Of a stretch of 64,000 nt of DNA, positions 10,102 to 18,237 are shown in pieces. The notes beneath the pieces are model-generated. The model was given only the letters and a program-made list of their open reading frames with translations. It had not been told where the DNA came from and made no database searches. The stretch's first letter is position 1. Every line of letters starts with the position of its first letter. Location of the stretch: NCBI RefSeq assembly GCF_902459805.1, contig NZ_CABPST010000001.1:124001-188000 (forward strand). The letters run 5' to 3'. A program made the translations under genes and the position numbers. This stretch comes from Pandoraea bronchicola. GTDB lineage: Bacteria > Pseudomonadota > Gammaproteobacteria > Burkholderiales > Burkholderiaceae.

Positions 10102-10304
10102 CATGGGGATGCACGGTATGGTGTGACCCGGATCAGTTCGTGAACCGCCCATATCGTGCGATGATTCGGGGTGTTGCTCACGTGCCTCACGCGACCTTCC
10201 GGCGACGGCCCTTCACGCCGTCTGCCCATATTTTGCAGTGCAAAGGATTGTCTGCGCCGGGCACGATGAAAGTCTGTTGCCCCCAATCCTCTGGCCCGCG
10301 AGAC

Positions 10305-11603
10305 ATGATGCAGCGAGACCCGTCGCTTGATGCCGCTATTCCCGAAGACGAACCCGATCGTCCGGGGCCCCTCTCGGAAGCGTCCCTGCTGGGCGCACCG
10401 TCGCCGCCGCCTGGCCCGGCCCTGGCAGACACCCTGCCGCTGCCCATCAGTGTCTATCCGGCGCTCATGGGCATTCTGCTGGCGTATGGCGTGCTGGTCG
10501 TCGGCAACGGGCTCTTTGCCACCGCCATCCCCTTTCATGCGCTGAAGTACGGCGCGTCGACGTTCACGATCGGCGTGATCCAGTCTTGCTATTACGGGGG
10601 CTTTCTGCTCGGCGCGCTCTTCAATCGCACGCTCATCGAGCGCATCGGGCAACACCGCGCGTTCGTGGCCTTCACCGCGCTGGCGGCCCTGTTCGTGATG
10701 GGCTTCGCCGTGAGCGAGACCACGCTCACGCTCTGCGCACTGCGGCTCGGCACGGGCTTCGCCCTGATGGGGATGTACACGACCGTGGAGAGCTGGCTCA
10801 ACGGCTCGGTGCCGAACGCCATGCGCGGGCGCGTGTTCGGCTCGTATCTCACGATCAATTACCTCGCGGTGAGTGCCGGACAATTTCTGCTCAACATCGG
10901 CGAAGCCGGCAGCGAGGGCCAGCTTCTGCTCGTCGCAGGGCTGTTCGTCGCGGCGATTCTGCCGATCACGCTCATGCAGGGCTGGCCGACGAGAGTGGCC
11001 GACGAACGTCTCATCAAGCAACCGGCCGTCAGCCTCTTCGACAGCATCACCGAAATGGCGCGCGCCACGCCGATCGCCATTCCCGGATGCATCCTCGCCG
11101 GATTTTTGTACAGCGCGTTCTACGCCATCATGCCGATCTATCTCACGCGCATCGGCCTGTCGATCGGCAGCCTGTCGACGTTGATGGGGGTGACGCTCTT
11201 CGGCGCGCTGCTCATGCAATGGCCAGTGGGCCGGCTGTCGGATCGCATGGACAGGCGCGCGCTGTCGCGGCGTCTGGCGTTTGCGGCGGCCGCGTTCTGC
11301 GCGCCGTTGATCTTCTTTCAGGCGCACTGGCTGGTGTTCGTGCTGATGTTCCTGTTCTCTGCGGTCAACTTCACCCAGTACGGACTGATCGTCTCGCATG
11401 TGAACGATCGCACGGTGCCCGAGCGGCGTGTCGCAGTGAGCGCGACGCTACTCATCCTCTTTTCGGTCGGCGGCATTCTCGGACCGGTGATCGCATCGGG
11501 GGTCATGACACTGCTCGGCCCGGGTGGACTGCATGTCTTCAATGTCGTCTGCGCGTTGACCCTCGCACGGGTCGCCCGGCGGGCGCAATTGCTGGCGCCG
11601 TGA
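10305..11603 (+). CDS. MFS transporter, YcaD-like
   Basis: A 432-residue major facilitator with about 12 helices after a 50-residue proline- and acid-rich N-terminal tail. The pattern GVIQSCYYGGFLLGALFNRT and the second-half motif MQWPVGRLSDRMDRR resemble the E. coli YcaD family, which has no settled substrate. I placed the start at the tandem ATGs 10305/10308, just before the conserved part; an ATG at 10266 is possible and no site has a good Shine-Dalgarno. It appears to be a single-gene unit between the upstream terminator and a repeat-bearing spacer. Confidence 0.8.
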   Translation: MMQRDPSLDAAIPEDEPDRPGPLSEASLLGAPSPPPGPALADTLPLPISVYPALMGILLAYGVLVVGNGLFATAIPFHALKYGASTFTIGVIQSCYYGGFLLGALFNRTLIERIGQHRAFVAFTALAALFVMGFAVSETTLTLCALRLGTGFALMGMYTTVESWLNGSVPNAMRGRVFGSYLTINYLAVSAGQFLLNIGEAGSEGQLLLVAGLFVAAILPITLMQGWPTRVADERLIKQPAVSLFDSITEMARATPIAIPGCILAGFLYSAFYAIMPIYLTRIGLSIGSLSTLMGVTLFGALLMQWPVGRLSDRMDRRALSRRLAFAAAAFCAPLIFFQAHWLVFVLMFLFSAVNFTQYGLIVSHVNDRTVPERRVAVSATLLILFSVGGILGPVIASGVMTLLGPGGLHVFNVVCALTLARVARRAQLLAP

Positions 11604-11955
11604 AAGGCAGCCGGCGGTCATCGGCGGAGTCTTCGCGGTCGTGGAGGTCGTGGCGTTGGTAAAGGTCATCAAGGTCTTAGGTCGACGAGGTCTTAGGTCG
11701 TCGAGGTCTTGAAGGTCGGCGAGGCCGGCAGCTACGTACGCAGCAAACGGAATGCGATACCGCACTCGCAAGCGCTGCCGGACCCCGTGGAGAAGCCCCA
11801 AATTGGTGCGACCGTGCCGTTCTCTGGTGCGATGCGTCACAACTCGGGAGGAAAATCGCCGACAATAGCGCCGGCGCCGCCCGGACGCCTTTGAGCACGC
11901 TTCTTGCTCACCTATTCTGTACATAAACACTGCTGCCCCCGCGCCCGTCTCTACC
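11604..11955. other. Intergenic spacer with short GGTC-rich direct repeats
   Basis: This 352-base non-coding gap lies between the YcaD-like and EAL genes. A run of GGTC-rich direct repeats fills 11640-11730, detailed separately. The DNA near 11905-11940 (TTGCTC, then TACATA) could hold the EAL gene promoter, but that is weak. I see no convincing protein or RNA gene. Confidence 0.5.
11672..11721. repeat. 16-bp tandem repeat, three imperfect copies
   Basis: Units AGGTCTTAGGTCGACG (11672-11687), AGGTCTTAGGTCGTCG (11688-11703) and a diverged third copy (11704-11721) follow each other directly. Degenerate GGTC-containing sequence continues on the 5' side to about 11640. It looks like a small minisatellite with no coding function. 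Confidence 0.75.
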
Positions 11956-13206
11956 ATGACCATGATCGATCTCGACGCCCCCGGTTTGCTGCCGCCCCGT
12001 CTGACAGCGGCCGAAGACGGCCGTCGCATCGTCATTTACGGCGACTTCACGATTTGCAGCGTCTTCCAGCCGGTGTTCTCGGTCTCGCACCGGCGTGCCA
12101 TCGGCTATCACGCCTCGCTGCGCGCGCACGACGCCGAAGGCCGTCACGTCCCGTCGCACGAAGTCTTCACGCTGGCGGCGCGTCACGGCGACATGCTCGA
12201 ACTCGGCCGGCTCGCCGAATCGCTGCATCTGGGCAACTTCTGCGAATTCGACAGCCGCGACGCGTGGCTCTTCCTGAGCCTGCACCCGGCCGCATTGATG
12301 GACACGGTCTACGGCGACGCGCTCATTGCCACGCTCAAGGCCACCGGACTATCGCCGCAACGCGTGGTGCTCGAAGTGCCGGAGCAAGCCGGTGGTGACA
12401 CACCGCGCTTCGGCGCCATCGTGGGCAGCCTGCGCAAGGCGGGTTTTCTCATCGCGCTGGGTGGCTTCGGCGCCAAGCATTCGAACATTGACCGGGTGTG
12501 GGATCTGCGCCCCGACATCGTGGCGCTCGATCGCGGCATTCTCGCGCAGGCGACGGAGCAGTCGCATCTGGCGCGTGTGCTGCCGGGCCTCGTGTCGCTG
12601 CTGCACGAATCGGGACAACTGGTGATGATGGGAGGGCTGTCGACGGATCGCGAAGCGCTGCTCGCGCTGGAGTGCAATGTCGACTTCGTGCAAGGGCAGC
12701 ACTTCGCGGCGCCCGACGTCGATCCCGTGCCGCCGAAGGTCGCGGCCGAGCGCATGGACGCACTCTCGTCGGCCCTGCGCACGCAACTGGTCGAACGCGA
12801 ACGCGCCGAGCACGCGCGACTCGCACCGTACGTGGCGGGCATCGAATCGGCAGCCGCGCGCATTGCGCAGGGTCAGGACATCGAACAGGCCACGCACGAC
12901 CTGCTCGCGCTGCCCGATGCGGCACGCTGCTTCCTGCTCGACGCCCTCGGACGCCAGATCGGCGACAACGTGCTGCCGCACAGCCATTCGTCGCAGCGCG
13001 CCAAACGCTTCCGTCCGCTGTTGCATTCCGAGGGTGCGAACTGGGCGCGGCGGCCGTACTTCATCGAAGCCATGCGCGCGCCCGGCGAGGTGCATTTCAC
13101 CCCGCCCTATCTCTCGATCAACGAGGCGCACCTGTGCGTGACGGCCTCGATTGCCACGCCGGCCAAACAAGGCCTGCATGTGCTCTGCGTCGATATCAAC
13201 TGGTAA
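11956..13206 (+). CDS. Degenerate EAL-domain protein with C-terminal sensor-like domain
   Basis: A 416-residue protein. Residues about 30-260 follow the EAL phosphodiesterase fold, but key sites are lost. The EAL motif is HAS (52-54, in GYHASLR) and the metal-binding DDFG is GGFG (169-172). A glutamate corresponding to another metal ligand may survive in LEVPE (139-143). It is probably inactive as a cyclic-di-GMP phosphodiesterase and may act as a c-di-GMP binder or scaffold. Residues about 310-416 (RRPYFIEAM, PPYLSINEAHLCVTASIA) look like a Cache/YkuI_C-type ligand-sensing domain. There are no transmembrane segments. Start ATG at 11956, with a second in-frame ATG at 11962. It diverges from no local partner and converges on xenA. 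Confidence 0.82.
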   Translation: MTMIDLDAPGLLPPRLTAAEDGRRIVIYGDFTICSVFQPVFSVSHRRAIGYHASLRAHDAEGRHVPSHEVFTLAARHGDMLELGRLAESLHLGNFCEFDSRDAWLFLSLHPAALMDTVYGDALIATLKATGLSPQRVVLEVPEQAGGDTPRFGAIVGSLRKAGFLIALGGFGAKHSNIDRVWDLRPDIVALDRGILAQATEQSHLARVLPGLVSLLHESGQLVMMGGLSTDREALLALECNVDFVQGQHFAAPDVDPVPPKVAAERMDALSSALRTQLVERERAEHARLAPYVAGIESAAARIAQGQDIEQATHDLLALPDAARCFLLDALGRQIGDNVLPHSHSSQRAKRFRPLLHSEGANWARRPYFIEAMRAPGEVHFTPPYLSINEAHLCVTASIATPAKQGLHVLCVDINW

Positions 13207-13218
13207 CCCGGCCGCAGG

Positions 13219-14328
13219 TTAGCCGGCAGCGCGTTGCACCTGATAGCGCTCGAGCCAGTGAGCATACGGCGCGGGCAACACCCATGACGGGCGTGCCACG
13301 TCGAGTTCGCGTGCCGCGTAGTACGGCCAGTGCGGGTTGGCCAGCAGCGCGCGGCCGATCATCACGAGATCCATCTGGCCGTCGGCCACCACGCGGTCGG
13401 CCGCGTGCGGGTCGTCGATACCCCACGAGGACGCCACGGCGATGCCCGCTTCCTTCTTGACACGCTCGGCAATCGGCGCGAGGAACGCAGAGCCCCAGGG
13501 AATCTTCGCGGCGGGTGTCGAGAAGCCAACGCTCACGTTCAGCAGATCGAGACCGCTTTCTCGCATCTGACGCGTGAGCGCGATCGATTCCGCCAGCGTC
13601 TCTTCATCGCGGCCGTCATACTCGATCACGCCGAAGCGGGCCGTGAGCGGCAGATGTTCGGGCCACACGTCACGCACGGCAGCGAGCGTCTCGAGCAGGA
13701 AGCGGCTGCGGCCGGCGAGATCGCCGCCGTAAGCATCGTCGCGATGGTTGGCGTGCAGCGAGAAGAAGCTCTGCGCCAGATAGCCGTGGGCAAAGTGCAG
13801 TTCCAGCCATTCGAAACCGGCCGCCAGCGCGCGACGCGCAGCCGCCACGAAGTCGCCCTTCACACGCTCGATATCATCGATGGTCATCGCCTTCGGCACC
13901 TTGCCGAGATGCGCACCGAAGGGCACCGCCGACGGCGAGAGGGTCGGCCAGCCTCGGGAATCATCTTCGCCGATGTGGTCGTCGCCTTCCCACGGACGGT
14001 TGGCGCTTGCCTTGCGACCGGCATGGGCGATCTGAATGCCGGGCACAGCACCATGCGCCTTGATGGCCGATGCGATGCGCGCCATGCCTTGTGCCTGCTC
14101 GTCGTTCCACAGACCGGTGCATCCCGGGGTGATACGGCCTTCGGGCGAGACGGCCGTCGCCTCGACGATCACAAGCCCCGCACCGCCACGCGCCAGACCG
14201 GCGTAATGGGCAAGGTGCCAATCGTTGGTGACACCGTCGATGGCGCTGTACTGGCACATCGGGGGAATGGCTACGCGGTTGCGCAACCTGACGCTCTTCA
14301 GCTCGAACGGGGAAAACAGGGCAGACAT
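13219..14328 (-). CDS. xenA: NADH:flavin oxidoreductase, XenA-type old yellow enzyme
   Basis: A 369-residue FMN TIM-barrel enzyme closely resembling Pseudomonas XenA. It has PPMCQYSA with the redox-tuning cysteine at residue 25, GIQIAHAGRKASANRPWEGDD, and HFAHGYLAQSFFS with the substrate-binding histidines, and it ends APYAHWLERY. It reduces activated C=C bonds and nitro compounds such as enones and nitroaromatics with NAD(P)H. Start ATG at 14328. It diverges from a LysR gene with an AT-rich dyad between them, which suggests inducible control. The physiological substrate is unknown. Confidence 0.93.
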   Translation of the reverse strand: MSALFSPFELKSVRLRNRVAIPPMCQYSAIDGVTNDWHLAHYAGLARGGAGLVIVEATAVSPEGRITPGCTGLWNDEQAQGMARIASAIKAHGAVPGIQIAHAGRKASANRPWEGDDHIGEDDSRGWPTLSPSAVPFGAHLGKVPKAMTIDDIERVKGDFVAAARRALAAGFEWLELHFAHGYLAQSFFSLHANHRDDAYGGDLAGRSRFLLETLAAVRDVWPEHLPLTARFGVIEYDGRDEETLAESIALTRQMRESGLDLLNVSVGFSTPAAKIPWGSAFLAPIAERVKKEAGIAVASSWGIDDPHAADRVVADGQMDLVMIGRALLANPHWPYYAARELDVARPSWVLPAPYAHWLERYQVQRAAG

Positions 14329-14471
14329 GGGGGATTCTCTAGGGAGTCAGGGAAAGCGGCGCAGGCTGGCGGAGCGCCTGGCTCCCGGCAGCGTTTCTCA
14401 GCGCCTCGACCGGTATCGGTCGACAGCAGCCATCTTAGTCGCACATCGGTATAATGAAAACCATCATCACA

Positions 14472-14486
14472 TTATCAAATCGATAA
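14472..14486. promoter_or_regulatory. LysR-type operator TTATC-N5-GATAA
   Basis: A perfect 5-bp dyad TTATC (14472-14476) / GATAA (14482-14486) contains a T-N11-A LysR box. It sits 10 bases before the lysR start and about 150 bases before xenA, in AT-rich DNA. The position suits autorepression of lysR and possible regulation of xenA. Binding is inferred. Confidence 0.6.
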
Positions 14487-14495
14487 CAATTCATT

Positions 14496-15419
14496 ATGAT
14501 AAATCCCCAGTGGCTCAAATCGTTCGCCACGCTCGCCGAGTTGGGTAACTTCACGCGCACGGCCGACCGGCTGGGACTCACCCAGGCAGCGGTGAGCCAG
14601 CATGTGAAGCATCTCGAGGAGGCGTTCGGGCCATTGCTGGTGCGGCGTCCACGCGCCGTGGAACTCACGCCCGCGGGGCAGGCAGTGCTGACCTATTGCC
14701 TGGAAGTCGAGTGTGCGGCTCGTCATCTGCGCTCTCGTCTGGACGATGCGAACGAGGAATGCGGTGTCATCACCCTCATCACGCCGGGCAGCATCGGGTT
14801 GTATCTTTGCCCGATCCTGCTCGACATGCAGAAGGCCAACCCCGCGATGGCCGTGCGGCATCGCTTCGCGCCTGACCGCGAGGTGCTCGAAGGCGTGCTG
14901 CAGAATCACTTCGAGCTGGGGCTCGTGACGTTACGGCCAGACGACCCGCGGCTCGCTGCCGCGCCGTTCACGCAGGAACCGCTCGAACTGGTGGTCCCGG
15001 CGGGGGAGGACGTACACAAGTGGGAAGACCTGAAGCGCATCGGGTACATCGATCATCCCGATGGCGAAGCCATGTCGACGCGCCTGCTCAGTCGCCGCTT
15101 TCCGGGCAATCCGGGCGTACAGAGCCTGCCGTGCAAGGGATGCACGAACCAGATCAGTCTGATACTCGAATATGTCGCGCGCGGCCTGGGATTTACCGTC
15201 ATTCCGCAGTACGCTCGGCAGGCGTTTGCCTCGCAGGACGCCATTCGTGTCGTTGACTGCGGCCCGCCGGTGGTCGACACGTTGTGGCTGATCCATCGCG
15301 CCGAATGGCCGCTCTCGGCGCGTGCGCAACGTGCCGTGGCGTTGCTGCGCGAGCGTGTCGACGCGCCGCGCCCGCGCGCGTTCGGTGGCGAGCGCGTCTT
15401 GCAGCGCGCGAGCGGCTGA
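14496..15419 (+). CDS. LysR-family regulator divergent from xenA
   Basis: A 307-residue LysR regulator. The N-terminal winged HTH (residues 5-65) includes FTRTADRLGLTQAAVSQHVK, followed by a periplasmic-binding-like effector domain. A short CKGC motif near residue 211 could be redox- or metal-sensitive, which is inference only. Start ATG at 14496 is directly after the dyad operator. Divergent placement suggests it controls xenA. Confidence 0.9.
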   Translation: MINPQWLKSFATLAELGNFTRTADRLGLTQAAVSQHVKHLEEAFGPLLVRRPRAVELTPAGQAVLTYCLEVECAARHLRSRLDDANEECGVITLITPGSIGLYLCPILLDMQKANPAMAVRHRFAPDREVLEGVLQNHFELGLVTLRPDDPRLAAAPFTQEPLELVVPAGEDVHKWEDLKRIGYIDHPDGEAMSTRLLSRRFPGNPGVQSLPCKGCTNQISLILEYVARGLGFTVIPQYARQAFASQDAIRVVDCGPPVVDTLWLIHRAEWPLSARAQRAVALLRERVDAPRPRAFGGERVLQRASG

Positions 15420-15443
15420 ATGTGCCGCCAACGGCTTGGTGGA

Positions 15444-16592
15444 TTAACGTGCGGCCTGCGTGAACTTGTTGAACGAAGTGTCGAAGAGTCCGCGCACGTC
15501 GAAACGCTTGGTCAGTGTGCCGGTCTTCACAAAATCGTCCACGCTCTTTTGCGCCTCGGCGATGGCACTGTCCGTCAGCGGTTCATAGCGAATGCGCGAC
15601 GTGCTGAACCACTGATGTGCCAGTTTGGGATCGATGCGCGACTTCGCGGCCCAGACGTCCGCGTAGCGCTCGATGTGTCGTGAGTCTGCCAGCGACCATT
15701 CACGCGCGCGCTGATAGCGCTGCACGAAATCTCCCAGCAATTCGCGTTTGGTGTCGATAACCTTCTGCGTCGTGGACAGATAGCTCTGCGCCGCGATCAG
15801 TCCGCGCGCCGTCACCACCGTGCGCGCGCCCGCCTGGCGCAGACGCGTGACGTACGGCTCCCATGTCGCTGTCGCATCCACCTTGCCCGCCTGCAACGCC
15901 GCTGCCGAATCGACAGACGCGAGATAGGAATACTTCACTGAGTCGAGCGGCAGTCCGGCCGACGTCAGCGCCGCCTGCACCAGTTGCTGTGACCAGCCGC
16001 CGCGTGTAATCGCCACCGTCTTTCCCTTCAGGTCGGCGACGGTCTTGATCTGCGTGTGCGGTCCGGCAAGCAACACCACGCTGTCAGGACTGTCGCGGTA
16101 GATGCCGATCACTTTGACGGGTGCGCCCTGCGCGGCGAGGAACAACACCGGTCCATCGCCCTGCAGACCGATGTCGAGCGCGCCTGCATTGACCGCTTCG
16201 ATCACGGGCGTGCCCGCCGGAAACTGCTTCCATTCGACGGTGTAGGGGGCGTCCTGCAACGCGCCCGACGCTTCGAACAGACTCTGCGCGTTGTACGCCT
16301 GATCACCCACGACCAGGACTGGCTTGTCCGCCGCTTTGCTCGCGAACGGCAGAATCGCAGCGACGCTCAGTGCAGCGGCGGTGCCGCGACGCAGGCGAGC
16401 GCGCCATGCCGGCCAACGCTCACGCAGTCGGCTGCGGCGATCGCGCTTCGCCGAGCGAGTCAGCGTGGCCCGCAACAGGGCGGCACGCGACGGCGCGGAC
16501 ACATAGAGACCAAAGGCGATCGCGGAAGCGGCGATGAATGCATCGATCACCGGGTTCACCTCCGGGGCTTCAGGCGTAGTGGATGTCTTCAT
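15444..16592 (-). CDS. SsuA/TauA-type sulfonate ABC transporter substrate-binding protein
   Basis: A 382-residue periplasmic binding protein of the aliphatic sulfonate/nitrate family (SsuA-like). The binding domain spans about residues 90-380 (VLVVGDQAYNAQSLFEASGAL, GALDIGLQGDGPVLF, LKGKTVAITRGG). The export signal is unusual. A basic stretch (50-69) and hydrophobic core (71-84) ending near Ala87-Ala88 lie deep inside, preceded by a 49-residue extension with its own hydrophobic segment (17-32). No better internal ATG or GTG is visible. It has no adjacent permease or ATPase. It diverges from a flavin monooxygenase, which suggests a sulfonate or organosulfur substrate. Confidence 0.85.
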   Translation of the reverse strand: MKTSTTPEAPEVNPVIDAFIAASAIAFGLYVSAPSRAALLRATLTRSAKRDRRSRLRERWPAWRARLRRGTAAALSVAAILPFASKAADKPVLVVGDQAYNAQSLFEASGALQDAPYTVEWKQFPAGTPVIEAVNAGALDIGLQGDGPVLFLAAQGAPVKVIGIYRDSPDSVVLLAGPHTQIKTVADLKGKTVAITRGGWSQQLVQAALTSAGLPLDSVKYSYLASVDSAAALQAGKVDATATWEPYVTRLRQAGARTVVTARGLIAAQSYLSTTQKVIDTKRELLGDFVQRYQRAREWSLADSRHIERYADVWAAKSRIDPKLAHQWFSTSRIRYEPLTDSAIAEAQKSVDDFVKTGTLTKRFDVRGLFDTSFNKFTQAAR

Positions 16593-16706
16593 GTCATGAC
16601 GCCACGCCGGAGCGTGGCTGCAGAAGTGATCGGACGTGTCAGTTTAGGCAAGCGTGTGCACGTTCCCAACCATCGATTCATGCGATGAATAGCGCGCGCC
16701 ACGCCA

Positions 16707-16730
16707 GTTTGCTTATGCGGGTTTGCTTAT
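16707..16730. repeat. Direct repeat GTTTGCTTAT x2, 14-bp period
   Basis: Two exact copies of GTTTGCTTAT (16707-16716 and 16721-16730), separated by GCGG, lie in the 214-base divergent region between the binding-protein and flavin monooxygenase genes. The upstream element could bind a regulator such as a CysB/Cbl-like LysR protein, but no such gene is in the window. Confidence 0.4.
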
Positions 16731-16806
16731 CGGATTTCGTTGTTTGTGCCGGGGTGCCACGCTCCCGTATCGTGATCGCATTCTGAAATCGAACGAGAGC
16801 CACGTC

Positions 16807-18237
16807 ATGAGTCAACCTGCCCGCAAGCTCCGGCTGGGCGCCTACATGTCGGGATCTGGCGTGCAGGGCGATAGCTGGCGCCATCCCGACACGGACACCG
16901 ACGCCTATTCTCAATTCGCACGTTATCGGCACTACGCGCAAGTACTGGAGCGCGGCTTCTTTGACGCCCTGTTCTTCTTCGACAACCTTTTCATGTCGAC
17001 AGACCCGGTGTCGCTCGCGCATAGCCCCGGCGCACCGCGCTGGGACCCGGTCGTGCTACTCGCCGGTCTGGCCGGGGCAACGCAGCATATTGGTCTGGTG
17101 GCGTCGGTGAGCACGACGTACAGCGAGCCTTACAACGTGGCGCGCGCGTTTGCGTCGCTCGATCATCTCTCGGGCGGTCGCGCCGGCTGGAATCTGGTGA
17201 CGTCGACGGGCGGCGGCGAGAACTTCAATCGCGACGATCACGTCGACCATGCGCAACGATACGAGCGCGCCAATGAGTTCTACGACGTAGTGACAGGTCT
17301 CTGGGACAGCCACGCGGACGACGCCTTCCCGCGCAACAAAACTACGGGGCAGTGGGCCGAACCGACGCGCATCCGCAAGCTCGATCATCGCGGCAAACAC
17401 TTCCGTGTACGGGGCCCCCTCAGCGCGCCGCGCCCTGTGCAGGGATGGCCGGTGATCGCGCAGGCCGGTTCGAGCGAAGCCGGTCGCGAACTGGCTGCGC
17501 GCGCGGGCGAATTGCTCTACACCGCAGCGCAGGACATCGAAGACGCACGCGCCTTCTATACCGATGTCAAAACACGTGCGCTGAAGTACGGCCGCCGTCC
17601 CGAACACATCTTCATTCTGCCGGGGGTGTCGCCCATTGTCGGCCGCACACAAGCCGAGGCGGAAGACATCTACGACGCGTTGCTTGCGCATCGCGATCCC
17701 GCCGTCGTGCTGCATTCGCTGGCTAGCTACGCGAGTCTGGGTATTGATCTTGGCAGTCTGCCGCTCGACTCGAAGGTGCCGCTGCCCGAGCAAGTACCGG
17801 AGACGAACACGCACAAGAGCCGTCAGAAGCTACTGGTGGACTGGATCCGGCGCGAGCAGCCGACCGTGCGTCAGCTCTATACGCGCTTCACAGGAGGCGG
17901 TCATCGTGTGCTGGTCGGTACGCCCGAATCGATTGCCGACGACTTTCAGCACTGGTTCGAGACGGGCGCGGCAGACGGCTTCAACATCATGTTCCCCAGC
18001 GCGCCCGTGGGTATTACGTCCTTCGTCGATCTGGTCGTGCCGGAATTGCAGCGGCGCGGTCTCTTTCGCACACGCTACGAGGGCCGTACCTTCCGCGAGA
18101 ATCTCGGTGTGCCGGCCGTGCCCAACCGGCACTTCCCGCCGCGCGATGCTTCTCCGGGATCGTCTGCATCAGACGCGCTCGCGGCAGAGGTGAGTGCAAC
18201 GTCTCAGCCGGCGGAGACGACGGCGGCAATCGCCTGA
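16807..18237 (+). CDS. LLM-class flavin-dependent monooxygenase (NtaA/SnaA/DmoA-like)
   Basis: A 476-residue bacterial-luciferase-like monooxygenase of the NtaA/SnaA/DszA/DmoA group. Family segments include RHYAQVLERGFFDALFFFD, VASVSTTYSEPYNVARAFAS, SGGRAGWNLVTS and PVIAQAGSSEAGRELAAR. These enzymes use FMNH2 from a separate reductase and O2 to cleave C-N or C-S bonds, as in nitrilotriacetate, dimethyl sulfide and sulfones. Start ATG at 16807. The divergent sulfonate-type binding protein makes an organosulfur substrate likely. The last 34 bases overlap the 3' end of the convergent dmlA gene. Confidence 0.88.
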   Translation: MSQPARKLRLGAYMSGSGVQGDSWRHPDTDTDAYSQFARYRHYAQVLERGFFDALFFFDNLFMSTDPVSLAHSPGAPRWDPVVLLAGLAGATQHIGLVASVSTTYSEPYNVARAFASLDHLSGGRAGWNLVTSTGGGENFNRDDHVDHAQRYERANEFYDVVTGLWDSHADDAFPRNKTTGQWAEPTRIRKLDHRGKHFRVRGPLSAPRPVQGWPVIAQAGSSEAGRELAARAGELLYTAAQDIEDARAFYTDVKTRALKYGRRPEHIFILPGVSPIVGRTQAEAEDIYDALLAHRDPAVVLHSLASYASLGIDLGSLPLDSKVPLPEQVPETNTHKSRQKLLVDWIRREQPTVRQLYTRFTGGGHRVLVGTPESIADDFQHWFETGAADGFNIMFPSAPVGITSFVDLVVPELQRRGLFRTRYEGRTFRENLGVPAVPNRHFPPRDASPGSSASDALAAEVSATSQPAETTAAIA

